Shown one piece after another: positions 21,420 through 33,137 of a stretch of 64,000 nt of DNA (the stretch's first letter is position 1; each line of letters starts with the position of its first letter). A program made the position numbers and the translations under genes. Location of the stretch: positions 248,001 through 312,000 of the forward strand of contig RHHX01000002.1 of the NCBI GenBank assembly GCA_009884515.1. The letters are read 5' to 3'. The notes below the pieces were generated by a model. It worked only from the letters and a program-made list of their open reading frames with translations, searched no databases and had not been told where the DNA came from. This DNA is from Candidatus Mycoplasma liparidae. Its GTDB lineage: Bacteria; Bacillota_I; Bacilli_A; Mycoplasmatales; Mycoplasmoidaceae.

Positions 21420-23038
21420 TAAACAAAATCCTCATTATAATAATAAACTGAACTTAAAATAAATAATAAAAATAAGACACTAGTTCATACAAGCATAACT
21501 CCTCATGTAGGAGAAAGAAAACCTATGGGTTTAATATTAATAATGTTCCCATTATTTTCAAGAATATTGTAAATAAAAGGTTCTATATTATTCAAAGAAT
21601 TGCCATTATGAAATACGATAATATGATTAGCAATAAAACTTTTTGGTTCAATAATTGGTAATTCAATATCTAAAGTAGCTTGAAAAAAATCAACATTCAA
21701 AATCTTGTTTAATAAGTTGTTTTGATCTTCAAAATGTATGCCATATTCATTCCTTATTTTATTATCACTACTAACTTCATAAGCTCTCATATATAATAAA
21801 GCTAATGTATTAGGAAACAATTCTGATGTTGGATTATATGGATCTTTTAACATTTTATCAATTGATGTTTTTATATTTCCAATGTTTGAACTTAGAGCTT
21901 GACTTAAAACTGGAATATCAATTCTAACATCAACATTACTTAAAGTGCCATCATTATTTCTTTTATAAACTAATAAACTTTCTTCTTCTAAATACCCATT
22001 TCTAATAACGTTATTATTTTTAGCATTAGCATTAATAGGTGTGGCATTTAAATCAAAAGTTGTTGGTGATGTATATGATGTAATGTTACTACTAGAAGTT
22101 CAAGAAACTGACAGATCAACATGTTGTTCACCACTAAATGCTTGAGAAACCATACTTGTTGGATTAATGAAGTTATTGATTGCAGGAAGTATTCCAGCAT
22201 CACTACTTTCATCTCAAGCTTTTTTAAATTTTATTATTTCAGCATCAGTAAATGGTTCATTATTAGCATTTAAAATAACCATTCCATTTGGTGAAATATT
22301 AATAATAGGATTTTGGAAAATTGCTTTTAAATCTCCAGCACTATTTTTTGCACCTATTTTAAACAATGTTTCTGTTGGTCTATTTCTAAACAAAATTGGA
22401 TTTGAAAAAATAGCTCCAACTATTGATAACAATGGAAAAGTAATTAAAACTAAAGATATTGTATTTTTAACAGATACTTTAATAGAAATAAAAGATGAAA
22501 TTAAAGCAAATATAAAGAAAATTAAAATTAATCCAAATGTCAAACCAAATATAAAATTATTCATATTAGAATCAATGAAAATAGTAAAAATAGCTTGTGA
22601 TCTTATCATATATAAAGTGCTAAGGAAGATTAAGAAAATTCATAATCAATAAATAATACCAATAACTAGTAAATATAAGAATTTGGCTAATATTATCGTT
22701 TGTCGTGTAATTGGTTTTGAAACAACAAGTGTTTCAATGCCATCAACTTTTCCCTCTTTAAAAATAGTAAGAGTTACCATACAACCAAATAGAATCATAA
22801 AAGACCAAGCAACACTAAAGTTAATCGGAATAAAAATACTTGCTGCTGTCAATTTAAATATTGGATCATTATCTGGTAATAACATAAGTATTGTTGGAAA
22901 TATTAATAAAAATATAAGTGCTGCAATAGGAACTATTATAGTAGGTTTTCTTTTTAAAACATACATATTTAAAAAATATAAATAATTAAAAAAAGAAGTG
23001 GATTCTTTTTTTGAAGCTCTTGTATTCATATCTTCCAT
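21419..23038 (-). CDS. ABC-2-type permease with large extracytoplasmic domain
   Basis: A 539-residue membrane protein. After a cytosolic start there are about six hydrophobic spans (first about 33-55). A long polar region of about 260 residues follows, beginning near residue 245 (FKIGAKNSAGDLKAIF), and a final span just before the C-terminus (WGVMLVWTSVLFLLFILSS). The segment GKVDGIETLVVSKPITRQTI after span 2 is the 'resident-allele' loop usual in ABC-2 permeases. Several TGA codons are Trp. It is coupled to the ATPase by a one-base overlap; together they form an export system of unknown substrate. Confidence 0.85.
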
Positions 23039-23078
23039 TATTTAATAATTACCATTCCTTGTCCTTTAAAAAATTTTG

Positions 23079-23768
23079 TTATTTTTTTGGTCCTCTTAAT
23101 TTCAATAATAATTCATCTGAATATTTACCAATTTTATCAAAAACTAATAATTTATCATCAATATTATTACCTGGGTTTTCTTTAAAATATTTAATTTTAT
23201 CTTTTAATTGTTGAATAGATAATAAAGTTAAATCGCCATCATCGCTTATTTGCATAGTTGATTTTTGTTCAGGAAAATAAACTGGTTCAAAAGTTGATTT
23301 TGGTTTTTCAATAATTGGCTCAGGAGTTGATTTTGGTTTTTCAATAATTGGCTCAGGAGTTGATTTTGGTGCTTCAATAATTGGCTCAGGAGTTGATTTT
23401 GGTGCTTCAATAATTGGCTCGGGAGTTGATTTTGGTGCTTCAATAATTGGCTCAGGAGTATAAACTGGTTCGATTGGTTGATTAAATGAAGAGTCAAAAC
23501 TACTGTTAAAAGGATCTGGTGTTGAATTCGAACTAAAAGGATCTTGTGTTGAATTTGAACTGAAAGGATCTGATGCTGGATTAGAACTAAAAGGATCAAC
23601 AACTAGTGCCGATGTTGGTGAATTAAAAGGATCTACTTCAAATTCAAAAGGTTTAGTATTATTAAATTGTGAAGTAGAAGATTGGTTTAAATAACCTGAA
23701 TAATCAGGACTAAAATCGTCACTAAAGTTAATTTTAGAATCTATTTTAGAACGATCTTTTTTAGCCAT
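23079..23768 (-). CDS. Repeat-rich cytosolic protein with EAPKSTPEPII units
   Basis: A 229-residue hydrophilic protein without signal or membrane span. It contains three to four DPFSSN-type units (about residues 46-90) followed by five 11-residue units (TPEPIIEAPKS or TPEPIIEKPKS) and a short helical C-terminus (LLSIQQLKDKIKYF). Pro/Glu/Lys-rich spacer repeats of this kind are common in mycoplasma cytoskeletal or surface-adapter proteins, but I recognise no family. It lies 40 bases upstream of the ABC exporter. Repeat number could vary between strains. Confidence 0.75.
   Translation of the reverse strand: MAKKDRSKIDSKINFSDDFSPDYSGYLNQSSTSQFNNTKPFEFEVDPFNSPTSALVVDPFSSNPASDPFSSNSTQDPFSSNSTPDPFNSSFDSSFNQPIEPVYTPEPIIEAPKSTPEPIIEAPKSTPEPIIEAPKSTPEPIIEKPKSTPEPIIEKPKSTFEPVYFPEQKSTMQISDDGDLTLLSIQQLKDKIKYFKENPGNNIDDKLLVFDKIGKYSDELLLKLRGPKK
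23285..23463 (-). repeat. 33-base tandem repeat inside the Pro/Glu-rich gene
   Basis: Five near-identical direct 33-base units encode TPEPIIE(A/K)PKS. Units differ mainly in the GCA/AAA codon. The frame is preserved for any unit count, so length variation would leave the protein intact. Confidence 0.85.
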
Positions 23769-23815
23769 ATAAAATTCCCCATTTAAAAAATAATAAATTT
23801 ATTAATATTTTAACA

Positions 23816-24484
23816 CTATTTAAAATTAAAAATTATTTTATTAATATTTTTGCCAATATTAATAAATTTTCTCTCATATTCTGTTTGAATATTGCCTAAG
23901 TTATAATTATTTTCAAGATTTTGATACAAATCATTAGTATTGTAAATTAAATTTATTTTTTCTTTACTCTTTAAAATAACTTCATTTAATGTGTATGAAT
24001 ATAAAGATTCATTATCAGTTTTAAATTCAATTTCTTTATTTTCTAATAAAATGTTTTGATAAATTATTAAAAATCTTCAATTAGTTAAACGATTTTTTTC
24101 ATGTCTTGTTTTTGGTCAAGGATCTGAAAAATTTAAATATATTTTGCTAATCATTTTTTTATCAAAAATAGTTTCTAATTCAAGGGCATTAAAAACTAGT
24201 AATTTTAAATTTTTAATTTCTCTTTCTAATTTAAATAACTTATTAATACAAATAGCTAAAACCCCTGGCATCTTTTCAATGCCAATAAAATTAATATTGG
24301 GATTATCAATTGCCTTTTGAATAATAAAATCTCCTTTACCAACTCCAATTTCAAGTTCAAATTTTTTGTTCTTATTATTGAAAATTTCTTTTCAATTTAA
24401 TTGCTCATTTTCTAAATAAGTAATTAAGTAATTATTATCTAAATTCATTTGTTCAATTAATTTGTGGTTTTTTCTAAGTCTCAT
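23816..24484 (-). CDS. trmB: tRNA (guanine-N7-)-methyltransferase
   Basis: A 222-residue SAM-dependent enzyme making m7G46 in tRNA. Visible motifs are the SAM site LEVGVGKGDF (about 43-52), NFIGIEK, and the family hallmark FSDPWPKTRHEKNRL (about 122-136). The C-terminus carries the TEYERKF motif used in tRNA binding. Start ATG 24484 lies 3 bases after the trmL stop, so the two tRNA methylase genes are likely co-transcribed with valS. Confidence 0.95.
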
Positions 24485-24487
24485 AAA

Positions 24488-24979
24488 TTAATCCTTGAAA
24501 TTTTCGTATTTGATTAAAGAATCATATTTTCTTTGTTTAACAACTTCATAAATAGCAATAGCAACAATATTTGATAAATTCATACTAATTGAATTTTCAT
24601 TCATTGGAATTCTGATTGATGAATCTAAATATTTTTTCAAAATTTCTTTATCAATTCCTTTTGATTCTTTACCAAACATAAAATAAATATTTTTATTAAC
24701 ATCTTGATAATTGTACTCATCAAGCATTTTTTTACCATAACGAGAAAACATATGAATTTTATCAGGGTTATTTTTAAAAATAAAATCATCAAAAGAATCA
24801 TATTGATTAATATTTTCTAAATCAAAATGATTAGTTGATGCTCTTTTAATACTTTTATTATCTAAAAAAAATCCATATGGTCTTATTAAATGTAATTGAG
24901 CATTAAAAGCGTGACATGTTCTAATAATGTTCCCTGTGTTATTAGCTATTTCTGGTTCAAATAAAATAATATTAATCAT
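24488..24979 (-). CDS. trmL: tRNA (cytidine(34)/uridine(34)-2'-O)-methyltransferase
   Basis: A 163-residue SpoU-family (SPOUT fold) methylase. It has the TrmL start MINIILFEPEIANNTGNIIR, FMFGKESKGID (about 100-110) and SISMNLSNIVAIAIYE, the three SPOUT motifs that form the knotted SAM site. The length is typical of TrmL. It sits between valS and trmB, in line with a tRNA-maturation operon. Confidence 0.94.
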   Translation of the reverse strand: MINIILFEPEIANNTGNIIRTCHAFNAQLHLIRPYGFFLDNKSIKRASTNHFDLENINQYDSFDDFIFKNNPDKIHMFSRYGKKMLDEYNYQDVNKNIYFMFGKESKGIDKEILKKYLDSSIRIPMNENSISMNLSNIVAIAIYEVVKQRKYDSLIKYENFKD

Positions 24980-24987
24980 CTTTTGTT

Positions 24988-27621
24988 TTAACTTAATTCC
25001 TTAGTCTTTGATTCTATTTCTAGTGATTTTAAAGATTCTAAGCTTGAGCTTAATTGTTCTTTATAATTTAATAATTTAGTTTTTTCATCATCTATCTTAT
25101 TTTTTGGAGCTTTAGTAATGAAATTTTCATTATTTAAAATTTCATTACTTCTATTAATTTCTTTTTTAAGAAAATCAGTCATTTTCTTTATTTTAGTAAT
25201 TTCATTTTCATAACCAAAACTAGTTTTAGCATAAATTTCAATTACAAAATCATCAACTAATTTAGTATATTTATTAGCTAAAATGCCAACATTAGTAACA
25301 CCAACTATTTTTGCTTTTTTTAAGAACAAATAATCATTAATTTTATCGATTATTTTATAAAATAATTTAATGTCTTTTTTAGTTAAAATATTAATTTCTA
25401 AAAATTCACTATTACCTAAATTTTCTTCAGCTCTAATTTGATTAATTGCAGTAATAATTCTAATAGTTTTATTAATAATTTTTTCATTACCTACTTTTAA
25501 TTGTTCTGGTCATTTTTCTTTTAAAATTGAATTTTTAGGATTATAAAAATATGAATAAATTTCTTCAGTTAAAAATGGACATTGCGGATGAAGCATTATT
25601 AGTATTTGTTTTAATACATATTGAGCAACAGCAATTTCATTTTGAGAATAGATTTTATTATTAATATTTATCTTTGCAAATTCAATATAACTATTACAAA
25701 AATCATTTCAAATAAAGTCATAAAGAGTTTTTGAAGCTAAAACAAAATTATATTTATCCATATATTTAGAAACATTTTTAATAACTTTATTTAATTTCTT
25801 TAAAATCCACTTACTAGAATCAGAAAGTTCACTAGTTTTTATTTTATAGTTTTTGTTTGGTTTTGAATTTAAGAAAATAAATCGCGCTGAATTTCATATT
25901 TTATTTAAAAAATTTCAGTTGGCTTTGATTTTTTCACTATTAAATTTAATATCTTCACCAACTGTTGAAGATGATGTTAAGAAATATCTTAAAGCGTCAG
26001 CTCCATATTGTTCAATAATAGTATTAGGATCAATTCCATTATTCAATGATTTAGACATTTTTTTACCATTTTGATCGCGAATTAATCCGTGAATATAAAC
26101 ATGTTTAAAAGGTGGTTTATTAGTAAAGTATGAAGAAAGTGTCATCATTCTTGAAATTCAAAAATAAATAATATCATGACCTGTTACTATCATATCTGTT
26201 GGAAAGAAAGTTTTAAACTTTATTGAGTTTTCTTTTGGTCATTCAAAACAAACAAGTGGTCAAATAGCTGAAGAAAATCATGTATCTAAAACATCTGGAT
26301 GTCTAGTTCAATTTTTGATTGGTTTTGGTGGTTTTTCATTAATATATACTTCATTAGTTTCATTATTAATTCAAACAGGTAATTGATGACCTCATCATAA
26401 TTGTCTACTAATACATCAATCTTCAATATTAACTAATCAATTAATTAGGTTTTTATCAAATCTAGCAGGATACATTTTAACTTTATTTTCAACTGATCCT
26501 CTTTTTTGATTGTTAATAACATTTTTAACAAGAGGTTTCATTTTAACAAATCATTGTTTAGACATTAATGGTTCAACAATTGCATCAGTTCTTTCTGAAT
26601 AACCAATTTGAGTTTGATAATTTTCATCAATTTTTTCAACAAAATTATTGTTAACTAATTTTTCAACTAATAGATTTCGACACACTAATCTGTCTAAATT
26701 TTCAAATTCACCAGCTTTAGAGTTCATTGTTCCATCTTTATTTAAAATATTAATTGAAGGCAATTTATATTTTTTTCCTAAAAGATTATCATTAAAATCA
26801 TGACTAGGAGTACATTTCATTATTCCAGTTCCAAATTCAATTTCAATATATGAATCAGCCATAATTATTAATTCTTCATTATTAACTGGATTAATAGCTA
26901 CTTGATTAATTAAATGTTTGTATCTTTTATCATTTGGATTAACAAACAAAGCAACATCACCAAACATTGTTTCTGGTCTTGTTGTTGAAACAGTAATATA
27001 TTCTTTTTGATCTTTTAAATAATATTTAAAATAATAAAGTTTAGCAACAACTTGTTTATGAATAACTTCAATATCACTAATAGCTGTTTGCAAGTTAACA
27101 TCTCAGTTAACAAGTCTTTCACCTTCATAAATTAAGTTATTTTCGTAAAGTTCACAAAAAACTTTATTAACAGCACTATTAACTGATTTATCCATTGTAA
27201 ATATTTCAGAAGAATAATCAAGACTAAGGCCAAGATTTTTTCATTGTAAATGAATATAATCTGAATGCGCCTTTTTCCATTTCATTAATTCATCATTAAA
27301 TTTTTTTCTTCCAAGTGTTCGATAATCAATATTTTTTTCAGTTTTTAAATATTTTTGAAACTTAGTTTGTGTAGCAATACCAGCATGATCTGTTCCAGGA
27401 ACTCAAATAGTTCTAAAACCTTGCAATTTTTTATATCTAATAATGCTGTCTTGAATAGAAGCGTTTAAGGCATGTCCTAAATGAAGGTTGCCTGTTATGT
27501 TTGGTGGAGGTAGAACAATTGAAAAGGGTTTTCCTTTTAAAGAAGATTTAAAAAGATCCTTTTTAATTCAATCATCATATTTACCTTTTTCAATTATTAA
27601 ATGATTATATTTTTTTTCCAT
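24988..27621 (-). CDS. valS: Valyl-tRNA synthetase
   Basis: An 877-residue class I synthetase: HLGH in the N-terminal half (47-50), the editing domain with TTRPETMFGD and an ADSY segment, KMSKS (521-525), the anticodon-binding part and a C-terminal coiled-coil arm ending SSLESLKSLEIESKTKELS. The many TGA codons fall at Trp sites such as WVPGTDHAGIATQ. The start is ATG 27621 and the engB stop lies 15 bases upstream. Full length and complete motifs indicate a working enzyme. Confidence 0.97.
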
Positions 27622-27636
27622 AATTAACTCTTGTTT

Positions 27637-28197
27637 TTATGATTTTATTATTGATTTTATTTTAGATAAAACTAAATTAACATTAGTTCCATTTTTAGCA
27701 CTTATCATAATAATGTTTTCTTTATCAACATTTAAAAAATCAGCAGTTTTATTTAAATTATTGACATATTTGCTAATGTTTTGTTTGTCTATTTTATTCA
27801 TAATAATAACATGGTTTTCAAAGTTGTTTTGAAAAAAAATACTCATTTCCTGATCAAGAACTGTTATTACATTACCATCAACAATTTGAAAGACAGCTCT
27901 AAGTGATGTTGAATTAAATAAATATTCTTCAACGATTTGAATTAATTCTTTTCTTTTTTGTTTTGAAACTTTAGCATAACCATAACCTGGTAAATCTACT
28001 AATCTAAAATTTTTGTCTTCAAAGTAATTAATTAATTGAGTTCTTCCAGGAGTATTTGAAACTCTCGAGATTTTAGAATGTGAAATAGCATTAATTAATG
28101 AACTTTTACCAACATTTGATCTGCCAATAAAACAAACTTCATCTAAATTATCATAAATTAATTCACTAGCTTTAGTAGCTGATTTAATAAACTTCAT
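27637..28197 (-). CDS. engB: Ribosome biogenesis GTPase YsxC/EngB
   Basis: A 186-residue circularly normal GTPase. G1 is GRSNVGKSS, G2 SNTPGRTQ, G3 DLPGYG, G4 MNKIDK and G5 ISAKNG. It acts in assembly of the 50S subunit. The ATG overlaps the stop of the yneF-like gene by one base, so translation is coupled. Confidence 0.95.
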   Translation of the reverse strand: MKFIKSATKASELIYDNLDEVCFIGRSNVGKSSLINAISHSKISRVSNTPGRTQLINYFEDKNFRLVDLPGYGYAKVSKQKRKELIQIVEEYLFNSTSLRAVFQIVDGNVITVLDQEMSIFFQNNFENHVIIMNKIDKQNISKYVNNLNKTADFLNVDKENIIMISAKNGTNVNLVLSKIKSIIKS

Positions 28198-28424
28198 TAT
28201 TTCCTTTTAACAGCTCTGTTATAAATTTCGCTAATTTGTTTTTCAGTTGGTTTTCTACCAACTTGTTGATAAATCATTCTAATAGTATCCTTTGAAATTG
28301 GGGGATTTTTTTCTAATTGTCTTTTAAAGATTTTCATAGCAATAAAATATCCTAAAACACCACCAATTAATATTGCTAATGGAATTCCAACACTAATTCC
28401 AATTATTAAACCTAATTCCATCAT
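28197..28424 (-). CDS. yneF: UPF0154 (YneF) family small membrane protein
   Basis: A 75-residue protein with one N-terminal membrane span (about 5-28) and a conserved tail, NPPISKDTIRMIYQQVGRKP, typical of the UPF0154 family of Gram-positives and mollicutes. Its function is unknown. It lies between the P-type ATPase and engB, with 14 bases to the former and a 1-base overlap to the latter. Confidence 0.93.
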   Translation of the reverse strand: MMELGLIIGISVGIPLAILIGGVLGYFIAMKIFKRQLEKNPPISKDTIRMIYQQVGRKPTEKQISEIYNRAVKRK

Positions 28425-28438
28425 TCCACCTCTATTTT

Positions 28439-31282
28439 TTAAATTATACTATTAATGCTTTGATTTTTAATTGTTCTTTCTTTTGAAAAGATAATTTGAT
28501 TAAAATATTTTAATAAATTAACAATTGGAATTATTAAAAAAGCAAAAGCTGTTCCAATAAAGAAGGATTCTGGTTTAAAATTTGCACGAGCTCATGTGTC
28601 AACCCCATCATCAAGCGGAAATGATGATGGAATGAAAAAGGCATTTTGAACTCCTGGAGTAAAGTAAACAAATGCTAATAATAAAAATCCGCCAACTAAT
28701 GAAGCTCATAAGTATTTATTATTATAAAAATTCTTAGTAAATAAAGTTGGTCCCGAATCTTTACAGTTAAAACTATGAAATATTCTAATCATTCCTAATG
28801 TAATAAATGAAAGGTTTGATGCTAAAAGAAAACTTTCATCAGGGTTACTAGCATTATTGAAAAGGAAAAATCAACTTACAAAAAATGAACTTAAAACAAC
28901 TATACCAATAATAATAGATTCTGAAACTAATCGATAGGTAAATTTCTTCGTAATAAAAGTTTCATCAGCAAGCCGAGGTTTTTCATAAATTACACTATCT
29001 TTTGCTTTTTCAAATCCAAGTGAAACGGCTGGAAAAAGATCTGTTAGTAAATTTAAAAATAGCAATTGAATAGCACTATATGGTAATACATCAATATTTT
29101 GAACTAAACCAAAAATTAAAAGAGGAATAATAATAAAAATAGTTGCAATACTTCCAGTTAATAAATACCTAATAACATTTTTAATATTGTTATAAGAATT
29201 TCTACCTAATTTAATTGCTGAAATTATTGTTGAAAAATTATCATCGGTTAAAATCATTGAAGCTGCTTCTTTAGAAACTTCAGAACCGGTAATCCCCATA
29301 GCAATGCCAATGTTTGCTTCTTTTAATGCTGGAGCATCATTAACACCGTCTCCAGTCATTGAAACAATTTTATTCTTTGTTTGTCATGCTCTTACTATTT
29401 TAATTTTATCTTCAGGAGAAACTCTTGCATAAACAGCATAATGTTCAACTTTTTCATTAAGTTCTTCTTGAGACATTTTACTTAATTCAATACCACTTAA
29501 ATAATTATCAACATCAGGATTAAAAATTCCGATTTGTGTAGCAATAGCAACTGCTGTTGCTGGGTGATCTCCAGTTATCATAACTGGTTTTATTGAAGCA
29601 ATTTTACATTCTTTAATAGCTTCAATAACCTCTGGTCTTGGAGGATCTATCATTGCTATTAAACCTAAAATAGTTAGATCATTTTCATCATCAACTTGAA
29701 TTTTATTTTTTTTAATTTCTTTAAAGGCAATAACTAAAACACGATAGCCATTCTTAGCAAATTCACTATTTACTTTATCTAATTTTTCAATATCTTCATT
29801 TGTTATTTTTCTAGCTTTAGAATTTGAAACGATTTTTGAACTAGAAAGTAAAATTTTATCAATAGCACCTTTTGTGATCATGATTCTTTTATTATTATCA
29901 TTAATTAAAACTGACATTTTCATTCTGACAGAATCAAATGGAATTTCAGATAATCTTTCATATTTATTTCTCAAGTAACTTGCATCATTACTACTATATT
30001 TTTGATAAAAATCAATTAAAGCTATTTCAGTAGGATCACCAATTAATCTACCATCTTCATTAATAGCATCACTAGAGTGAACAAAATATTCCATTAACTT
30101 AGTTTCATCAGCATTATTTAAATCAATATTTTCAGCAAGTTTTGTTTCTTCATTAGTATAAAGGGAAATAACAGTCATTTTATTTTGTGTTAATGTTCCA
30201 GTTTTATCTGAACATATTACCGAAACTGAACCAAGTGTTTCAACAGATTTTAATGATTTTAAAATAGCTTTGTTTTTTGATAAAACTTTTGATGATGTTG
30301 TTAGGATAATTATTACAATTGAACTTAATGCTTCAGGAATAACAGCAACAGCTAGTGCTACTGAAAAATTTAAAGATTCAGATATTATTGATATATCAAA
30401 TCCTTGACTAAGTTTTGAAAGGTTAATTGAAAAAACAATAATACAAATAGCAGAAATTACGTACATTAGCATTTTTGCTAAACTATCTAAATTACGTTGT
30501 AAAGGAGTTTTCTTTTCTTTAACTTCTGATAATAAAGTACTAATTTTTCCAATTTCTGTATCTTTACCAACACCAACAACAATAGCAAAAGCAGTTCCAT
30601 TAGTAATTAATGAACTTGAAAAAACCATATTTTTTTTATCACCAACTGGAATTTGATCTTCTAAAATTATTTCTGAAGTTTTATAAACGGCTTCAGATTC
30701 ACCTGTTAATGAACTTTCATCTAATTGAATATTATTTGATTTAATAATTCTAGCATCGGCTGGAACATAATTTCCTGCTTCTAAAGATATTAAATCTCCA
30801 ACAACTAAATCTGCACTATTAATTGTCGTTTTTATACCATCTCTAATAACAATAGCTATTGGAGTAATAACACTTTTTAAGGCGTCGAGTGATTTCTGGG
30901 ATTTTATACTCTGGACTGTTCCAAGCGTTACATTAATAAAAACAACACTTAATATTAAAAGAAAGTTTTCTCAACCTTCAATATGTTTTAATTTTTCAAA
31001 AGGAGCTTCACCTACACCAGGAATACCTGATACTAAAAGAGATACTACTGATGAAACCATTAGGACAATTAAAATTAAATCCTTGAATTGTTCAAGCATG
31101 ATTTTGTATCATTTTTTACCTTTTGCTAATTCAATAGCATTAGATCCAAATTTATTACGATTTTCCTGGACTTGACTAATTGTCAAACCAGTTTTAATTG
31201 ATGAATTAAAATCACTAACAATGTTACTTATTTTTTTATTATGAAATGTTTTCTTATCATTATTGATATTTGTTATTTCCAT
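28439..31282 (-). CDS. Cation-transporting P-type ATPase, Ca2+ (P2A) type
   Basis: A 947-residue P-type ATPase: LTGESEAV actuator loop, phosphorylation motif CSDKTGTLT (Asp359), PEAL in the membrane-4 helix (VAVIPEALSSI), DPPRPEV, MITGDHPATA and MTGDGVNDAPAL (642-653), with a C-terminal membrane bundle of about six spans. The motifs match Ca2+ pumps more than Na/K or Mg types. The end (TAA 28439) and the start (ATG 31282) both require TGA as Trp. It likely exports Ca2+ across the plasma membrane and heads the run yneF-engB-valS-trmL-trmB. Confidence 0.93.
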
Positions 31283-31284
31283 AA

Positions 31285-31692
31285 TTAATTAAAGATAACC
31301 TCATAAGAAGCATAAATTCTCTTATTAGGTGCCTTTCTAACATTAATGTTATATTTATTTCAATCAACAGCTTCATAAATCATTAATCATTTTTCTTCTG
31401 TATTTGTTTGGGTAAATTTCAATTCTTTTGCTGTTTCTTCTAAAGTAAAATCATTAAGCATGCAATTAAGCATCTTAATTCATTTTTCTTCGCTTAATCT
31501 TATTTTGTTAAAAATTGAATTTTTTTTAGGACTAAAAGTTTTTTTACAATCTTTACATTTGTATTCAAACTTAATTTCATTTTTTAATTCAATATTTTCA
31601 GAATTACAAAGTAGACAAACTTTTGAATAATGATAAATATTATAAAAGTCATAATATAATTGTTTAGAAATTTGAATGTTATTATTAATCAT
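31285..31692 (-). CDS. Small zinc-ribbon plus helix-turn-helix-like protein
   Basis: A 135-residue protein. A four-Cys ribbon (CLLC about residues 27-30 and CKDC about 47-50) is followed by KKTFSPKKNSIFNKIRLSEE, then WIKMLNCMLNDFTLEETAKE, then a short C-terminus. The order matches the N-terminal zinc ribbon and helix-turn-helix of IS1595/IS1-type transposases, but the catalytic DDE domain is absent and the protein is complete. It may therefore be a domesticated DNA- or RNA-binding regulator. It lies between gatB (11 bases away) and the Ca2+ ATPase (2 bases). Function is unknown. Confidence 0.75.
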
Positions 31693-31703
31693 GATTTTTC
31701 CTA

Positions 31704-33137
31704 TTACTTAATAAAATTTTTAATTTTATTATTAAAAATTTCTAATACTATTTTGGGATTAGCTTTAGCTTTTGTTTCTTTCATAACCATACCAATGAAA
31801 AACTTAGAAACTCGTTCAGGTCTATTTTTATATTGTAACAATAAATCATTATTATTTTCAAAATATTTATCTAATATTTTTTCAATAAATTCTTCATCGT
31901 AAATATTTTCTGTTTGGTTTTTTTCTACTAAACTTTTAAATGATTCATTATGAACAATAATTAACTTATTAAATACTTTTGCTTCTTTAATATTAATCTT
32001 ATTTTCTTGTAATGATTTTATTAATCCAATTAAATCGTTAATTTGATTTTCATTTAATTTTTTTCAATTAATTTTAAATTTGTTTAAATGACCTGAAATT
32101 TCATTAACTACAAAATTAAATAAACCGATTTTATCAATAATATTTTGATCATTTAATTTATTAAATAATGAAAATGTATCAAAATTATTCATTAGAAGAT
32201 CAATATTTTTTTCAGAAAAATTTAATGATTTTAGTTCCTCTTCAATTGTTTGAACAGATTTTTTTGAATTTTTAATAATATCAAGCACATATTTATCTTC
32301 AAGAATGATTGGAGGTATATTTGGTTCAGGACAATAACTATAACCAATAATATCTGATTTATTTCTCATAAAAACTGTGATTGATTTATTATCATCATAT
32401 CTTCTTGTTTCTTGAATGATTTCTTCATTATTATCTAACATTTTTGATTGTCTATTAATTTCATAATTAATAGCTTTAATAACATTATTAAAAGAATTAA
32501 TATTCTTAATTTCTACTTTTGTTCCTAATTTATCAGTATCTTTCTTTTTTAAAGAAATATTAATATCAGCTCTCATAGAACCATCTTCAAGTTTAGCATC
32601 TGATATATCTTTAAAAACTAAGATTTTTTTTAATTCATTTAAGTAGTTACTAGCTTCTAATGCTGAATTAATACAAGGATCAGATACGATTTCAATTAAT
32701 GGCATTCCAGAACGGTTGTAATCTAAATACTTAATATTATTCTTAGTAATTTGTTTAGCAGTATCTTCTTCCATATGAATTCTTTCAATGGTGATTTTTT
32801 TATTATCTTTTAAAGTAATAAATCCGTGTTTTCCAATTGGATGATATTGTTGTGTTATTTGATAACCTTTTGGTAAATCATAATAAATATAATGTTTTCG
32901 ATCAAAAATAATCTTTTGATAGAAAATTTCCATATTTAAACTATCAGCTAGAATAATTGCTTTATTAATAACTTGCATATTAACAGTTGGTAAAACTCCT
33001 AAAAGAGCAATATCTAAAAGATCAACTTGGCTATTAGGTTTTTGATTGTGTAAATTAAGAGCGCGTGAAAACATTTTTGCTTTTGAATTAATATTAACAT
33101 GAACTTCAATTCCAATTACTACATCATAATTATTCAT
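31704..33137 (-). CDS. gatB: Asp-tRNA(Asn)/Glu-tRNA(Gln) amidotransferase subunit B
   Basis: A 477-residue GatB with the start YDVVIGIEVHVNINSKAKMF, DIALLGVLPTVN, RKHYIYYDLPKGYQITQ and LEDGSMRADINIS, the catalytic-kinase and tRNA-binding motifs. The ATG at 33137 (MNNYD) fits family starts; an in-frame GTG/ATG twelve codons upstream would add a tail inside gatA. It activates misacylated Glu-tRNA(Gln) or Asp-tRNA(Asn) with ATP. An AsnS is also encoded in this window, so Glu-tRNA(Gln) is the likely main substrate. Confidence 0.96.

Noticed and set aside
22167..22652. Open frame of 161 codons on the plus strand
   Set aside because: It lies antisense to the ABC-2 permease; its composition mirrors the hydrophobic spans of the real gene.
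23285..23463. Regular 33-base repeats could be mistaken for a CRISPR array
   Set aside because: The units are directly adjacent without spacers, all multiples of three, and encode a regular peptide in an open frame.
31285..31692. Insertion sequence at the zinc-ribbon gene
   Set aside because: No catalytic domain, no terminal inverted repeats and no target-site duplication were found near it.
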